The translations under genes and the position numbers were made by a program. A stretch of 64,000 nt of DNA, taken from contig JBJKQK010000033.1 of NCBI GenBank assembly GCA_046705285.1, positions 1-64,000 on the forward strand, written 5' to 3'. The stretch comes from SCRD01 sp046705285. GTDB taxonomy: Bacteria; Acidobacteriota; Terriglobia; UBA7540. Below, piece after piece: positions 1-8,407 of this stretch (position 1 is its first letter; each line of letters begins with the position of its first letter). The notes under the pieces were generated by a model, which did not search any database, was not told the origin of the DNA, and saw nothing but the letters and a program-made list of their open reading frames with translations.

Positions 1-1004
1 CCATTGGGCAGAAGAGTTCGGCTGAAGAACTGGGTGGCGCGAAAGTGCACTCGCAAATCAGCGGCACGGTGGATTTCCGCGAGCCGGACGACGAAAGCTG
101 CATCGACAGAGTTCGAGCTTTGGTTGATAAAATGGGACGCAAATCTTTGACCGCATTTGATCACCAGCCAGACCAACCGCCTGTTTATCCACCAGAGGAA
201 ATTTACGGAGTGTTTTCCGGGGAACCCGCAGCGCAGTACGACATGCGGGAGATTTTGGCACGTGTGGTAGACGCAAGCAGTTTTGAGGAATACCGCACCG
301 AATACGGCCAAACGCTGCTGTGCGGTTACGCGCGGATCGGCGGCTGGGCTGTGGGCATTGTCGCCAATCAGAAGAAGGCGGTCCAAACCGTTTCGCACGA
401 GAGCGGGGAAAAACGCATCCATTTTGGCGGAGTGATTTATACGGAATCAGCTGAAAAGGCTGCGCGCTTCATCATGGATTGCAACCAGAACACGGTGCCA
501 CTGGTTTTCTTCCACGATGTGAACGGATTCATGGTGGGCAAGGAAGCCGAATGGAGTGGCATCATCCGCGCAGGAGCAAAGATGGTGAACGCCGTCGCCA
601 ACAGCGTGGTGCCTAAAATCACGGTGATCTGTGGAGGAAGTTTCGGCGCAGGCCACTACGCGATGTGCGGGAAAGCATACGACCCGCGATTCATCTTTGC
701 CTGGCCCACGGCACGCTACGCCGTGATGAGCGGAGATTCGGCCGCCAACACCCTTGTGGAAATCAAGGTCAAGCAACTCGAACAGAGTGGGAAAAAGCTG
801 AGCGAAAACGAGAAAGAAGAAATGCGCCAGTCGATTCGCGCCACTTACGAGCACCAGTCTGACCCGAGATACGCAGCAGCCCGGCTGTGGGTGGACGCCA
901 TCATCGATCCGGCACAGACACGCGACACGCTGATCTGGGCGCTTGAAGCAGCAGCGCTGAATCCCGAGGTGAAGGAATTCAAAACCGGCGTGCTGCAGAC
1001 GTAA
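1..1004 (+). CDS. Acyl-CoA carboxylase carboxyltransferase (beta) subunit, 5' truncated by window
   Basis: This is the C-terminal part of a biotin-dependent carboxyltransferase, which moves CO2 from carboxybiotin onto an acyl-CoA. The reading frame is open from base 3, and the residues before the GTG at 45 (SAEELGGAKVHSQISG) belong to the conserved core, so that GTG is internal and the start lies outside the window. The crotonase-like fold shows in FGGVIYTESAEKAARF, GGSFGAGHYAMCGKAYDPRF and the AANTL segment. With HMG-CoA lyase and an enoyl-CoA hydratase downstream, methylcrotonyl-CoA carboxylase of leucine breakdown is the most likely role. Propionyl- or geranyl-CoA carboxylase remain possible because the substrate cannot be read from this fragment. 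Confidence 0.88.
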   Translation, partial: IGQKSSAEELGGAKVHSQISGTVDFREPDDESCIDRVRALVDKMGRKSLTAFDHQPDQPPVYPPEEIYGVFSGEPAAQYDMREILARVVDASSFEEYRTEYGQTLLCGYARIGGWAVGIVANQKKAVQTVSHESGEKRIHFGGVIYTESAEKAARFIMDCNQNTVPLVFFHDVNGFMVGKEAEWSGIIRAGAKMVNAVANSVVPKITVICGGSFGAGHYAMCGKAYDPRFIFAWPTARYAVMSGDSAANTLVEIKVKQLEQSGKKLSENEKEEMRQSIRATYEHQSDPRYAAARLWVDAIIDPAQTRDTLIWALEAAALNPEVKEFKTGVLQT

Positions 1005-1013
1005 GAGCATCAT

Positions 1014-1044
1014 CACGCAAAGGCGCGGAGGCGTAAAGAAAAGC
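1014..1044 (+). repeat. 31-bp repeat, copy A (GxxExxY cassette left side)
   Basis: Begins cacgcaaaggcgcggaggcg and ends aaagaaaagc. It matches copy C at 1579-1609 at 29 of 31 positions, and copy B at 1143-1173 is a diverged version in the opposite orientation. It starts 10 bp after the carboxyltransferase stop and opens the AT-rich leader of the GxxExxY gene. Confidence 0.85.
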
Positions 1045-1142
1045 AATTACAGAAAGTATAAATAATTCGTCAATTTCATCAGGCATATTGAATCGTTATA
1101 TTATTCACGAAACTTGGTTGTTTTATCGCCTTTGGAGCCAGG

Positions 1143-1173
1143 GCTTCTTTGCGTCTTAGCGCCTTTGCGTGTG
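1143..1173 (-). repeat. 31-bp repeat, copy B (inverted, just upstream of the GxxExxY start)
   Basis: Read on the minus strand it starts cacacgcaaaggcgctaaga and ends gcaaagaagc, so it is an inverted, diverged copy of repeats A and C. It lies 12 bp before the ATG at 1186. Together with copy C beyond the stop codon it would bracket the ORF with complementary arms in the mRNA. Confidence 0.75.
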
Positions 1174-1185
1174 AATGCTTTTGCA

Positions 1186-1569
1186 ATGACCGAGAACGAG
1201 ATTGCCACACAGATTGTCGACGCAGCCTATAAGGTCCACACAACGCTGGGACCGGGTCTGCTCGAATCCGTATACGAAGCTGTGATGGCGGAGGAACTGG
1301 CGCGCCGAGGTCTGCGGGCTGTCCGCCAACAGGCGATCCCAGTCGTCTATGAGAATGTCCACCTGGAAGTGGGCTTCCGGGCCGACCTGATTGTGGAAGA
1401 AAAGGTCATCATTGAAATCAAGTCTGTCGACGGAATTGCGCCGGTCCACAAGAAGCAACTGCTGACGTATCTTCGGCTGACGGATAAGCGACTTGGGATC
1501 CTGATCAACTTCGATGTGGAGCTCATCAAAGATGGAGTCAGTCGCATCGTCAATCGACTAAAAGAGTAA
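1186..1569 (+). CDS. GxxExxY protein (PD-(D/E)xK nuclease-like fold)
   Basis: A 127-residue protein of the GxxExxY family; biochemical role unknown. The name motif is G24-L-L-E27-S-V-Y30. A PD-(D/E)xK-like core is visible as D67 followed by E77-I-K79 and Q91, the pattern of a metal-dependent nuclease active site. The open frame reaches back to 1114, but its first 24 residues come from repeat B and AT-rich DNA, so the ATG at 1186 is preferred. The gene lies between two acyl-CoA degradation genes on the same strand and is bounded by 31-bp repeats, which points to a mobile or duplicated cassette and not to a metabolic role. Confidence 0.8.
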   Translation: MTENEIATQIVDAAYKVHTTLGPGLLESVYEAVMAEELARRGLRAVRQQAIPVVYENVHLEVGFRADLIVEEKVIIEIKSVDGIAPVHKKQLLTYLRLTDKRLGILINFDVELIKDGVSRIVNRLKE

Positions 1570-1578
1570 AAGCCTGCT

Positions 1579-1609
1579 CACGCAATGGCGCGGAGGCGCA
1601 AAGAAAAGC
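1579..1609 (+). repeat. 31-bp repeat, copy C (GxxExxY cassette right side)
   Basis: Direct copy of repeat A with two differences, starting 10 bp after the GxxExxY stop codon and ending 15 bp before the ATG of the HMG-CoA lyase. The repeat and the purine-rich bases after it (ctaaaggaaaaggtga) form the leader of that gene, so it may have taken over ribosome binding-site duty there. Confidence 0.85.
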
Positions 1610-1624
1610 TAAAGGAAAAGGTGA

Positions 1625-2509
1625 ATGGAGACAGTCAAAATTATTGAATGCCCGCGGGATGCCTGGCAGGGGCTTGAGACGATTATTTCGACAGACGTTA
1701 AGGCGGGCTATCTTGGAAAACTGATTCAAGCTGGGTTCCGGCATCTGGATGCGGTCAGCTTTGTGGCACCGAAGTTCGTTCCGCAGATGGCTGATAGCGA
1801 GCTGGTGATGGAGAAGCTGGCAGACGTTCTGCAGGATGCGACAAACGGGACGCCGCCTGAAATTATCGGCATCGTTGTGAATGAGAAGGGCCTGGAGCGG
1901 GCGCTGAATGCTCCGGGAGTGACAACGCTCGGATATCCCTACTCAATCTCTGCGAATTTCCGCCGCCAGAATGCCAACATGTCTCTGCGTGAGTCGCGTG
2001 AACTGGTGGAGAAAATCCAGCATGAAACCCATGAAGCAGGGCGTGACTTCGTGGTTTATATATCCATGGCCTTTGGCAATCCCTTTGGAGAGCCTTGGGG
2101 TCCGGAGATCGTCGAGGACGCGCTCGAATGGTTGAAGGGTTGTGGAGTGGAAACCGTCTCCCTTGCCGACACTGTCGGCGTGTCGACAGCTAAAGAGGTA
2201 GGTGAACTTTTCAGACGGCTGAAAAAGTTCATGAAGTACATGGAACTCGGGGTCCATCTGCACGCCCGGACAGAGGGAGCCACGGAAAAGGTCCTGGCCG
2301 CTTACGAAGCTGGCTGCCGACGCTTTGATTCCGCTTTGACGGGCCTCGGCGGCTGCCCTTTCGCGGGCGACGAACTCGTGGGCAACATTCCAACCGAGGT
2401 TGTCGTCCCAACGCTTGCTGACCTGGGCTTGGAAACGGGGATTAATCCCGAAAACCTGCAGGCCGCACTGGAGTCTGCCAGGGAGATTCGCAATCAGTAC
2501 GCCGGATGA
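1625..2509 (+). CDS. mvaB: Hydroxymethylglutaryl-CoA lyase
   Basis: A 294-residue cytoplasmic TIM-barrel lyase that splits HMG-CoA into acetoacetate and acetyl-CoA, the last step of leucine degradation. The N-terminal strand carries the catalytic Arg-Asp (ECPRDAWQGLE). The metal-binding His pair is in GVHLHARTEGA. The active-site cysteine loop reads GLGGCPFAGDELVGN and is followed by IPTE, as in the family. Length is normal. A purine-rich leader (aaaggaaaagg) precedes the ATG. The next gene, an enoyl-CoA hydratase, starts 18 bp after the stop, so the two are probably co-transcribed; the hydratase would make the HMG-CoA that this enzyme cleaves. Confidence 0.88.
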   Translation: METVKIIECPRDAWQGLETIISTDVKAGYLGKLIQAGFRHLDAVSFVAPKFVPQMADSELVMEKLADVLQDATNGTPPEIIGIVVNEKGLERALNAPGVTTLGYPYSISANFRRQNANMSLRESRELVEKIQHETHEAGRDFVVYISMAFGNPFGEPWGPEIVEDALEWLKGCGVETVSLADTVGVSTAKEVGELFRRLKKFMKYMELGVHLHARTEGATEKVLAAYEAGCRRFDSALTGLGGCPFAGDELVGNIPTEVVVPTLADLGLETGINPENLQAALESAREIRNQYAG

Positions 2510-2527
2510 CTCGGCGGGGAAAGTCCA

Positions 2528-3310
2528 ATGTCAAACAAGATATTGAATTTCGAGATTGAAGACGCCGTCGCCACTCTCACCTTTAATCGGCCCGAGAAGC
2601 GCAACGCCATCTCTCCCCAAACGATAGCAGAGTTGCTTCAAGCATTGGATCAACTTGAGAAAGGTTCAGTCCGAGCGCTGATCCTGACCGGGGCAGGCAA
2701 GGCTTTTTGCGCCGGAATGGATTTGCAGGCACTTAAGGATTTTCGCTCGCAGACTGAGGTGGAAATTGTCGCCGACGCCAGGCGGATTGCCAGCCTGTTC
2801 CGGCGGCTTTACGCCTTCCCCAAACCGACCATCGCGGCCGTGAACGGCGCGGCTATCGCCGGAGGTTGCGGACTCGCGACCCTCTGCGACTTCACGCTGG
2901 CCGTTCCAGAAGCGCAGTTCGGTTACACCGAAGTGCGCGTAGGTTTTATTCCCGCCATTGTGTCGTCCTACGTCGTCCGCCAGGTGGGTGAAAAGCGCGC
3001 ACGCGACCTGCTGCTCTCAGGGCGCATCTTCGGCGCTGCTGAAGCGCAGTCCATGGGCCTGGTTAATGAAATTCTTGAACCTGACAAACTGCTTCCCCGT
3101 GCGCACGAACTGGCGCGGTCGCTGGCTGAAATGAGCTCCGTGGCCCTTTGCCACACCAAGAAGCTTCTGCTGAAGTTTTCTGAAGAGGAGATCGACCGCG
3201 AAATTGAATCGGCCGTTGTAGCCAGTGCCAAGGTTCGCACCACCGCGGATTTCCGCGAGGGGCTTGCGGCGTTCCTGGAGAAACGAAAACCGCAGTGGCG
3301 CGGCGAGTGA
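2528..3310 (+). CDS. Enoyl-CoA hydratase/isomerase family protein (probable methylglutaconyl-CoA hydratase)
   Basis: A 260-residue crotonase. The oxyanion-hole segments are AFCAGMDLQAL and AAIAGGCGLATLCDF, and an acidic residue sits in GYTEVRVGFIPA where the catalytic Glu is expected. The C terminus has the usual trimerisation helices. The gene follows HMG-CoA lyase by 18 bp with the RBS ggcggggaa. Context supports hydration of 3-methylglutaconyl-CoA to HMG-CoA between the carboxylase and the lyase. Sequence alone cannot exclude another short-chain enoyl-CoA substrate. It converges with the Rieske gene across 57 bp in which I see no terminator. Confidence 0.82.
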   Translation: MSNKILNFEIEDAVATLTFNRPEKRNAISPQTIAELLQALDQLEKGSVRALILTGAGKAFCAGMDLQALKDFRSQTEVEIVADARRIASLFRRLYAFPKPTIAAVNGAAIAGGCGLATLCDFTLAVPEAQFGYTEVRVGFIPAIVSSYVVRQVGEKRARDLLLSGRIFGAAEAQSMGLVNEILEPDKLLPRAHELARSLAEMSSVALCHTKKLLLKFSEEEIDREIESAVVASAKVRTTADFREGLAAFLEKRKPQWRGE

Positions 3311-3367
3311 TCATCCTTCCGGCACTCGCTCCACAGGCAATTCCGCGGCACTCGCCAAGACTCGCAA

Positions 3368-4462
3368 TCAACTCCGCCAGCGGAGAGTTGTCGGGCCTTC
3401 TATGGGGTGTTCCATGGGCTGGCCGGTGCACTTGGCTTTGATATAAGCGGCTTTCAATTGGAAGTACCACTTGGCGGGGCGGTCGGCATCGTCGATCAGC
3501 ATCAGGGGCGGATTGTACTTGAGTCCGAGAGCCTGTTTTTCCATCGTGCGCTGGTCCTGGGCGACGAACTTATTCCCGAAAAATCGGAGGACGGAAGTCA
3601 TAAAGGGCACGTGTCGGAATGCATTCCACGCCGCGCAAACGTCGATCCTGCAGCGCAAAGGCGTAATCGGCGTGACGGTAGTGCGGCTTGAAAACCAGTA
3701 CTTGCCGCAGTGAATCTCTTCAAAACGCATGTTGGGCAGAACAAACTGGATAGTTGTTGTAATCGGATTGCCATAAATGCCCAGCAGCTTGTAGGCTGCA
3801 CTATTGGCCGATGGCGAATGGGCCTTGATGCGAAAGCCGTTGGGAATCGGCTCAAAGATTTTCTCTTTTTCGTGAATGCTGGCACGCTTGCGCCACCACC
3901 AGGCCTGGTGCACAAAGGGGCCGTGCGCGGGGTCCATCAGCCCGATAATGCCATGGTCCACGTGGCAGGGTAACTCAGCTTCCAGATGTTCCAGGCGATA
4001 GGCGTCGCTAAAGGTGGGCAGTATGGGAGCCGGCGGGATCTCTTCATTCCGCTGGTCGGGATCGGGAATGTAAACCCAGAAGTGGCCGTCGCGCTCATCG
4101 CACGGGAAAGCGGTGGCAAAGATGCGCTCGACCTTAAGTTTGTCGCGAGTCGTGAGAGAAGGAATGGCCTGGCACTGCCCGGTTTTGCCCTCGAAAACCC
4201 AGCCGTGATAGGGACACTCGACAGCGTTGCCGTCGTATCGGCCCTCCGAAAGCGGCATGCCACGGTGGGGACAGGTGTCGCGTAACGCAAATCCCTCCCC
4301 TTTGGAGTTTCGCCCGATCACCAGGGGAATACCCAGCAACATCGCCGTGCGTAGTTCCCGGCCCCGAACACGGTTGCTTCGGATCGCAGGATACCAGAAA
4401 CCGCGCATCAGCCCGTCGTTCCCAGTTACGCTTTCAGATTCTCGCACAGGACTTTCAGTCAT
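3368..4462 (-). CDS. Rieske non-haem iron oxygenase (alpha-subunit-like)
   Basis: A 364-residue ring-hydroxylating-type oxygenase. The N-terminal Rieske domain binds a 2Fe-2S cluster through CPHRGMPL (C-x-H) and CPYHGW (C-x-x-H). The catalytic domain shows a mononuclear iron site candidate in DHGIIGLMDPAHGPFVH (spaced Asp/His ligands). No ferredoxin or reductase gene is adjacent, so electrons must come from elsewhere. It has no signal peptide and acts in the cytoplasm. The substrate is unknown; the single-subunit form resembles oxygenases for lipids or aromatic compounds. No strong ribosome-binding site precedes the ATG at 4462. Confidence 0.85.
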   Translation of the reverse strand: MTESPVRESESVTGNDGLMRGFWYPAIRSNRVRGRELRTAMLLGIPLVIGRNSKGEGFALRDTCPHRGMPLSEGRYDGNAVECPYHGWVFEGKTGQCQAIPSLTTRDKLKVERIFATAFPCDERDGHFWVYIPDPDQRNEEIPPAPILPTFSDAYRLEHLEAELPCHVDHGIIGLMDPAHGPFVHQAWWWRKRASIHEKEKIFEPIPNGFRIKAHSPSANSAAYKLLGIYGNPITTTIQFVLPNMRFEEIHCGKYWFSSRTTVTPITPLRCRIDVCAAWNAFRHVPFMTSVLRFFGNKFVAQDQRTMEKQALGLKYNPPLMLIDDADRPAKWYFQLKAAYIKAKCTGQPMEHPIEGPTTLRWRS

Positions 4463-4624
4463 ATCGATTGGTCAACGGTTTCAATATAGCAGATGTTAAA
4501 GGGTCAGAGACGGGCGCCTGGCCTGCCAACATTCGTAAGCAACCCAGTCGAGGATTTTTCGACTGGCACGTGGAAAGAATTGCGGGAGTCCCCTGCGCAG
4601 TTCAGGGCACCCAGAGGACGGAGG

Positions 4625-7600
4625 TCAAGCCGCCGTCACCAGCCCAACGTTGAAGCCCTCTGCCACGATTTTCGGTTGCTCCCCGCGCGTGTCGGCATTT
4701 TCCAATTCCGTCCGAATCGTTTGCCGCTCGCCCGGCATCAGAGCTGTGTAGTTGTCGCTGTAAAGCGCCGGCAGGATGCGATCTCCGCTCTTTTGGCGAA
4801 CGGCCTTGACCCTGACCAGCAGGGCCGGGTGAGCCGATGGGTTGTGCAGTTGGGTGGTCAACAGCCAGCGACTGCCCTGCTGTTCGATTTGCGTGGAAGC
4901 TTCCAGGTTCACCTTGGGCAATTCCCGGACAGCCCGATAGTTGCCTACTTCTCGTGGCCGCAAGTAGAAATTGGTTGAGACCGGCTTGCCCTCATGTGTG
5001 AGCGCCAGCCTCAGAAAGTGGACCGGGCTCAGCCCGGAGGGATATTCCATCTTGATGCAGGAAACAGTACTGTCTTCCTTGCTGTCGAGCAAGGCGGTCT
5101 TCTGCCATTGCCGGCTTCCGTCCATATTCAGCAGTTCAACGCTGGCAGCCAATCCCCGGACGTTTCCACCACTGTAATTGACCACCTCGATGCTCTCCGT
5201 GACCGGGTTCCACTGGATATGCAGAGGTTCGCATCCCTTCTTGGCGCCGAAATAGGCGGCCGTCGGCTCAAAGTAGTAATCGTAAGTTTGCCAGACAAAG
5301 GAAGGCCAGCACGGATGGCTCATCCAGATCAGCAAGCCCATGCGATATCTGCTCTGCCCCTCGTACATCGCACGATAGCCGTCGTAATTGACAAATTGCG
5401 CGAGAGCAACCCACTCTTCGGCGCTGTCAGCACCGCCGTATTCGTGCTCGATAATTCTCCGATATGACGCCCCATTTGCGGCGCCCTGTAAACAGAAATC
5501 ATGCAGACCCCAGTCCAGACCTTGCGGCCACATCGCCCTTTTGGGCATCATCAGCCGGACGCTTTCCATGGGAGGGATGTTTGGCATGCCCCTCTCGCTA
5601 TGGAGCCTTTTGTTGGTGCCGGAACCGAAATAGTATCTGAGAGGCATCACGCTGTAAGGACCGTGCCCGCTGACCCCACCATCGGCCGAGTTGGGAATGT
5701 AGTGGACGCCAGGATGCAATTCCGCCAGCAGTGTGGTCAGACCATCCTCAAGAGGCTTGGGAGGGTCGCCTTCATTGCGCCCGCAATATAAGCCCATAGA
5801 AGGATGATTTCGCAGCCGCAGGATGAAGTCCCGTGCGTTGCGCAGGAACATGGCGTTGTCTTCCGGATCTGGCCCGTCCCACGGATTCGCCAGCCAGAAA
5901 TCCTGCCACACCATTACGCCGTGCCGGTCACAGGCCTCATAAAACGCCTCGCGGCCTGTCTGTCCCACCCAGTTGCGGATCATGTTGAAGTGCATGTCGC
6001 TGTGATAGCGGACGGCGATGTCATATTCACGCTGGCGATAAAGCAGCATGGATTCACTGAAACCCCAGTTGCCGCCCTTGGGTATCAACCGTCTGCCGTT
6101 GACCCAAATCTTCAGGGCGCCTTTTTCCACTTTGTAAGTCATCTGTCGTACGCCGACTTTCAGTGACTTCGTGTCTGAAAGGGTCTGGTCGGATGTTTCA
6201 AACTCCAATTTCATGTCATAGAGGTGCGGCTCGCCGTATCCGGCCGGCCACCAGAGTTTGGGATTCTGCAGCCGCATGGCCGGGTGCGTGGAAGGGTCCA
6301 GCCTGACCTTATATGTAGCTGATGCTTCGAGCTTCACGGACTGCTCAAACTTGATTTCGCCAATGCTGCCACGCAGCGTTCCTTTCACCGGTCTTACTCC
6401 GTGATTGACAAGCTCTACCTCAAGACTTAAGGCCGCGCTTGAGGTTTCCGGCAGCGGCAGCGTGGTGACAACGTAGGGATGGTCAATGGTCACCGGGCCG
6501 CTGGTCGTGAGATAGACATCGTTCCAGATGCCAATGTTGCGCCCGCGGATGGTTGAGATCCAGTCCCACCCGATCGAGGCGTGGAAGGTAGGATTATCCA
6601 GTCCGAGAGCCCCGCCGTTCTTGCCTGCAGATGCAAACGTCTTCTGCTTCACGCTTCCCGGCGTGCCATTCTTGATGATGCGAACCACCAGAGCATTCTT
6701 GCGGCCAGGAAGCAGGTGCTCAGTTACATCGAAGCGCCCCCGCATGAAGCCGCCGTCGATGCGTCCGAGTCTGGAGCCATTCAGGAAGATCTCCGCCTTC
6801 CAGTTGATCCCGTCGAAGTTCAGCCAGGCGCGCCGGCCGCGTTCAAGCTGCGGCGCGTCAAATTCAGTCCGGTACCAGAAGTCGGCATAGAAGAACGAGT
6901 CTGAAACATATAACTGGTTCTGGCCGTAATTCGGGTCGGGTATAGCTCCAATGTTCAAATAGGAGGTGAGCACAGTGCCCGGTACCGTGGCGACGATCCA
7001 TTCCTTGTCGTCAAAGCCCGTCTGCGAAAGCGTCTCAGCATCTGCCGCCACCAGTGAATCGCGTTGCAATCGCCAATTGCCTCCCGCCAGGGCCAGCCGG
7101 CCATCCGCTCGTGGAGCAGGCGCCGGCTTCGGCTGCGGAATAAACCCGCCGCGCCCGTAAACTTCCATCTCGCTCAGCATGTAACCGTCAGAAGAGGTCG
7201 GACGCGTCATCAGCACACGCACATACCTTCCCCGGGCAGGCTGAGCCAGCTTGATGTCATCGGTGAGGCTCGCTCCTCCCGGCAACGGCTGGATCTCCCG
7301 CCAGTCTTTCGCGTCGTCAGAAACCTGAAGGGAGCCTTCGGCTGCCTTGGCGATCCAATACAGGGCAACGCGGTCAAACTCAAACGGCGCACCCAGGTCA
7401 ACATATACCCATTCTTCATCCAGCCCTTTGCTCCTCCATGCGCTGGTGAAGTTGTAAGGCCCGCCCACTTCCACCCTTTCGCCATTGTTATAGAAGGCAA
7501 CCTTGCCAACCTGCCACTGCATGGCGAAGGAAAGTGGCGAGGCATTGGCCACCACGCATTCAATGCGGTAAAGGCGGCTTTGCGATGCAGGATTGAGAAG

Positions 7601-8314
7601 AATCGAGGGTTTGAACAGATATCCCGGCCGTCCGAAACCCGGCGGGTAGCCCTCAAGCGAAGCAGGCTCCGGCCCGGTCAAGCCCCCCACCTTCTTCCAG
7701 TTCCAGCCATCGTCAGACACCGAAATCACGAAGCTCACATCGGCCGGTTTCACATTCCTCGCGTTCAGCACGACCAACAGATCAATTCGGTCTATTTGCG
7801 GGACGCTTTTCCCTCCGCCCAGACGGATCTGTACCCACGGTCGCGGACCTCTCAGATCAACCACGCTGGTCGGATTGTGATCCAGAAAGAATTCACGCTC
7901 CTCTTTAGGAAGGACCCCAACAAAACTTGCGGACGTTTCCACCCAGTTGGGAGGCTGCGTATCTTTGATCCCATCGGTCACAAGCTGTGCTGTCAGGTTG
8001 TAGTCGTAGCTGCTTGAGTGGAAGGCAGGGCGAAGCAACGCCAGGTTTCGATAGGCCAGCGACTCGTCCGCAACCAGGGTCGGGGAAAAATCCTCGGCGG
8101 GGTCCCCGGGGTAGACACCGATCCCCCGCGTATACCCGGTTCCATTACCTGGAGGCATTATTTCGCGCTCCTCTTCGCGGATCGAGCCTTCTGATCCTGT
8201 GGCCAGAGATGAACCTTCGGCAAAGCCAAGGCTGTGAAGATCTCCCAGTGCTACAGTGGCGCCTGCAATCGTGCTCTTCAAGAAATTCCGTCGCGAGCTT
8301 GTCGGGATTTTCAT
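4625..8314 (-). CDS. Tat-exported GH2 glycoside hydrolase with discoidin-like domains
   Basis: A 1229-residue exported enzyme. The start at 8314 is chosen because aggagg lies 7 bp upstream and the protein then begins with a Tat signal (SRRNFLKSTIAGA); the longer frame to 8428 adds an unlikely 38 residues. Residues about 85-390 contain two F5/8-type (discoidin-like) carbohydrate-binding regions, ending YMLSEMEVYGRGG. The GH2 sugar-binding domain is at about 410-610, an Ig-like domain at 615-725, and the catalytic barrel from about 730. The acid/base candidate is E848 in YCGRNEGDPP and the nucleophile candidate E907 in LHSERGMPNIP. Specificity is uncertain: beta-mannosidase, beta-galactosidase or beta-glucosaminidase types share this layout. 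Confidence 0.85.
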   Translation of the reverse strand: MKIPTSSRRNFLKSTIAGATVALGDLHSLGFAEGSSLATGSEGSIREEEREIMPPGNGTGYTRGIGVYPGDPAEDFSPTLVADESLAYRNLALLRPAFHSSSYDYNLTAQLVTDGIKDTQPPNWVETSASFVGVLPKEEREFFLDHNPTSVVDLRGPRPWVQIRLGGGKSVPQIDRIDLLVVLNARNVKPADVSFVISVSDDGWNWKKVGGLTGPEPASLEGYPPGFGRPGYLFKPSILLNPASQSRLYRIECVVANASPLSFAMQWQVGKVAFYNNGERVEVGGPYNFTSAWRSKGLDEEWVYVDLGAPFEFDRVALYWIAKAAEGSLQVSDDAKDWREIQPLPGGASLTDDIKLAQPARGRYVRVLMTRPTSSDGYMLSEMEVYGRGGFIPQPKPAPAPRADGRLALAGGNWRLQRDSLVAADAETLSQTGFDDKEWIVATVPGTVLTSYLNIGAIPDPNYGQNQLYVSDSFFYADFWYRTEFDAPQLERGRRAWLNFDGINWKAEIFLNGSRLGRIDGGFMRGRFDVTEHLLPGRKNALVVRIIKNGTPGSVKQKTFASAGKNGGALGLDNPTFHASIGWDWISTIRGRNIGIWNDVYLTTSGPVTIDHPYVVTTLPLPETSSAALSLEVELVNHGVRPVKGTLRGSIGEIKFEQSVKLEASATYKVRLDPSTHPAMRLQNPKLWWPAGYGEPHLYDMKLEFETSDQTLSDTKSLKVGVRQMTYKVEKGALKIWVNGRRLIPKGGNWGFSESMLLYRQREYDIAVRYHSDMHFNMIRNWVGQTGREAFYEACDRHGVMVWQDFWLANPWDGPDPEDNAMFLRNARDFILRLRNHPSMGLYCGRNEGDPPKPLEDGLTTLLAELHPGVHYIPNSADGGVSGHGPYSVMPLRYYFGSGTNKRLHSERGMPNIPPMESVRLMMPKRAMWPQGLDWGLHDFCLQGAANGASYRRIIEHEYGGADSAEEWVALAQFVNYDGYRAMYEGQSRYRMGLLIWMSHPCWPSFVWQTYDYYFEPTAAYFGAKKGCEPLHIQWNPVTESIEVVNYSGGNVRGLAASVELLNMDGSRQWQKTALLDSKEDSTVSCIKMEYPSGLSPVHFLRLALTHEGKPVSTNFYLRPREVGNYRAVRELPKVNLEASTQIEQQGSRWLLTTQLHNPSAHPALLVRVKAVRQKSGDRILPALYSDNYTALMPGERQTIRTELENADTRGEQPKIVAEGFNVGLVTAA

Positions 8315-8407
8315 GTCAAGCCTCCTGTAAAGGCAGGTAGTATACACCCGGAGTCCTCCATCAGGGTGCTGTGCTGGTTCGCACCGGGGCCGTAGGCTGA
8401 GCGCGAG

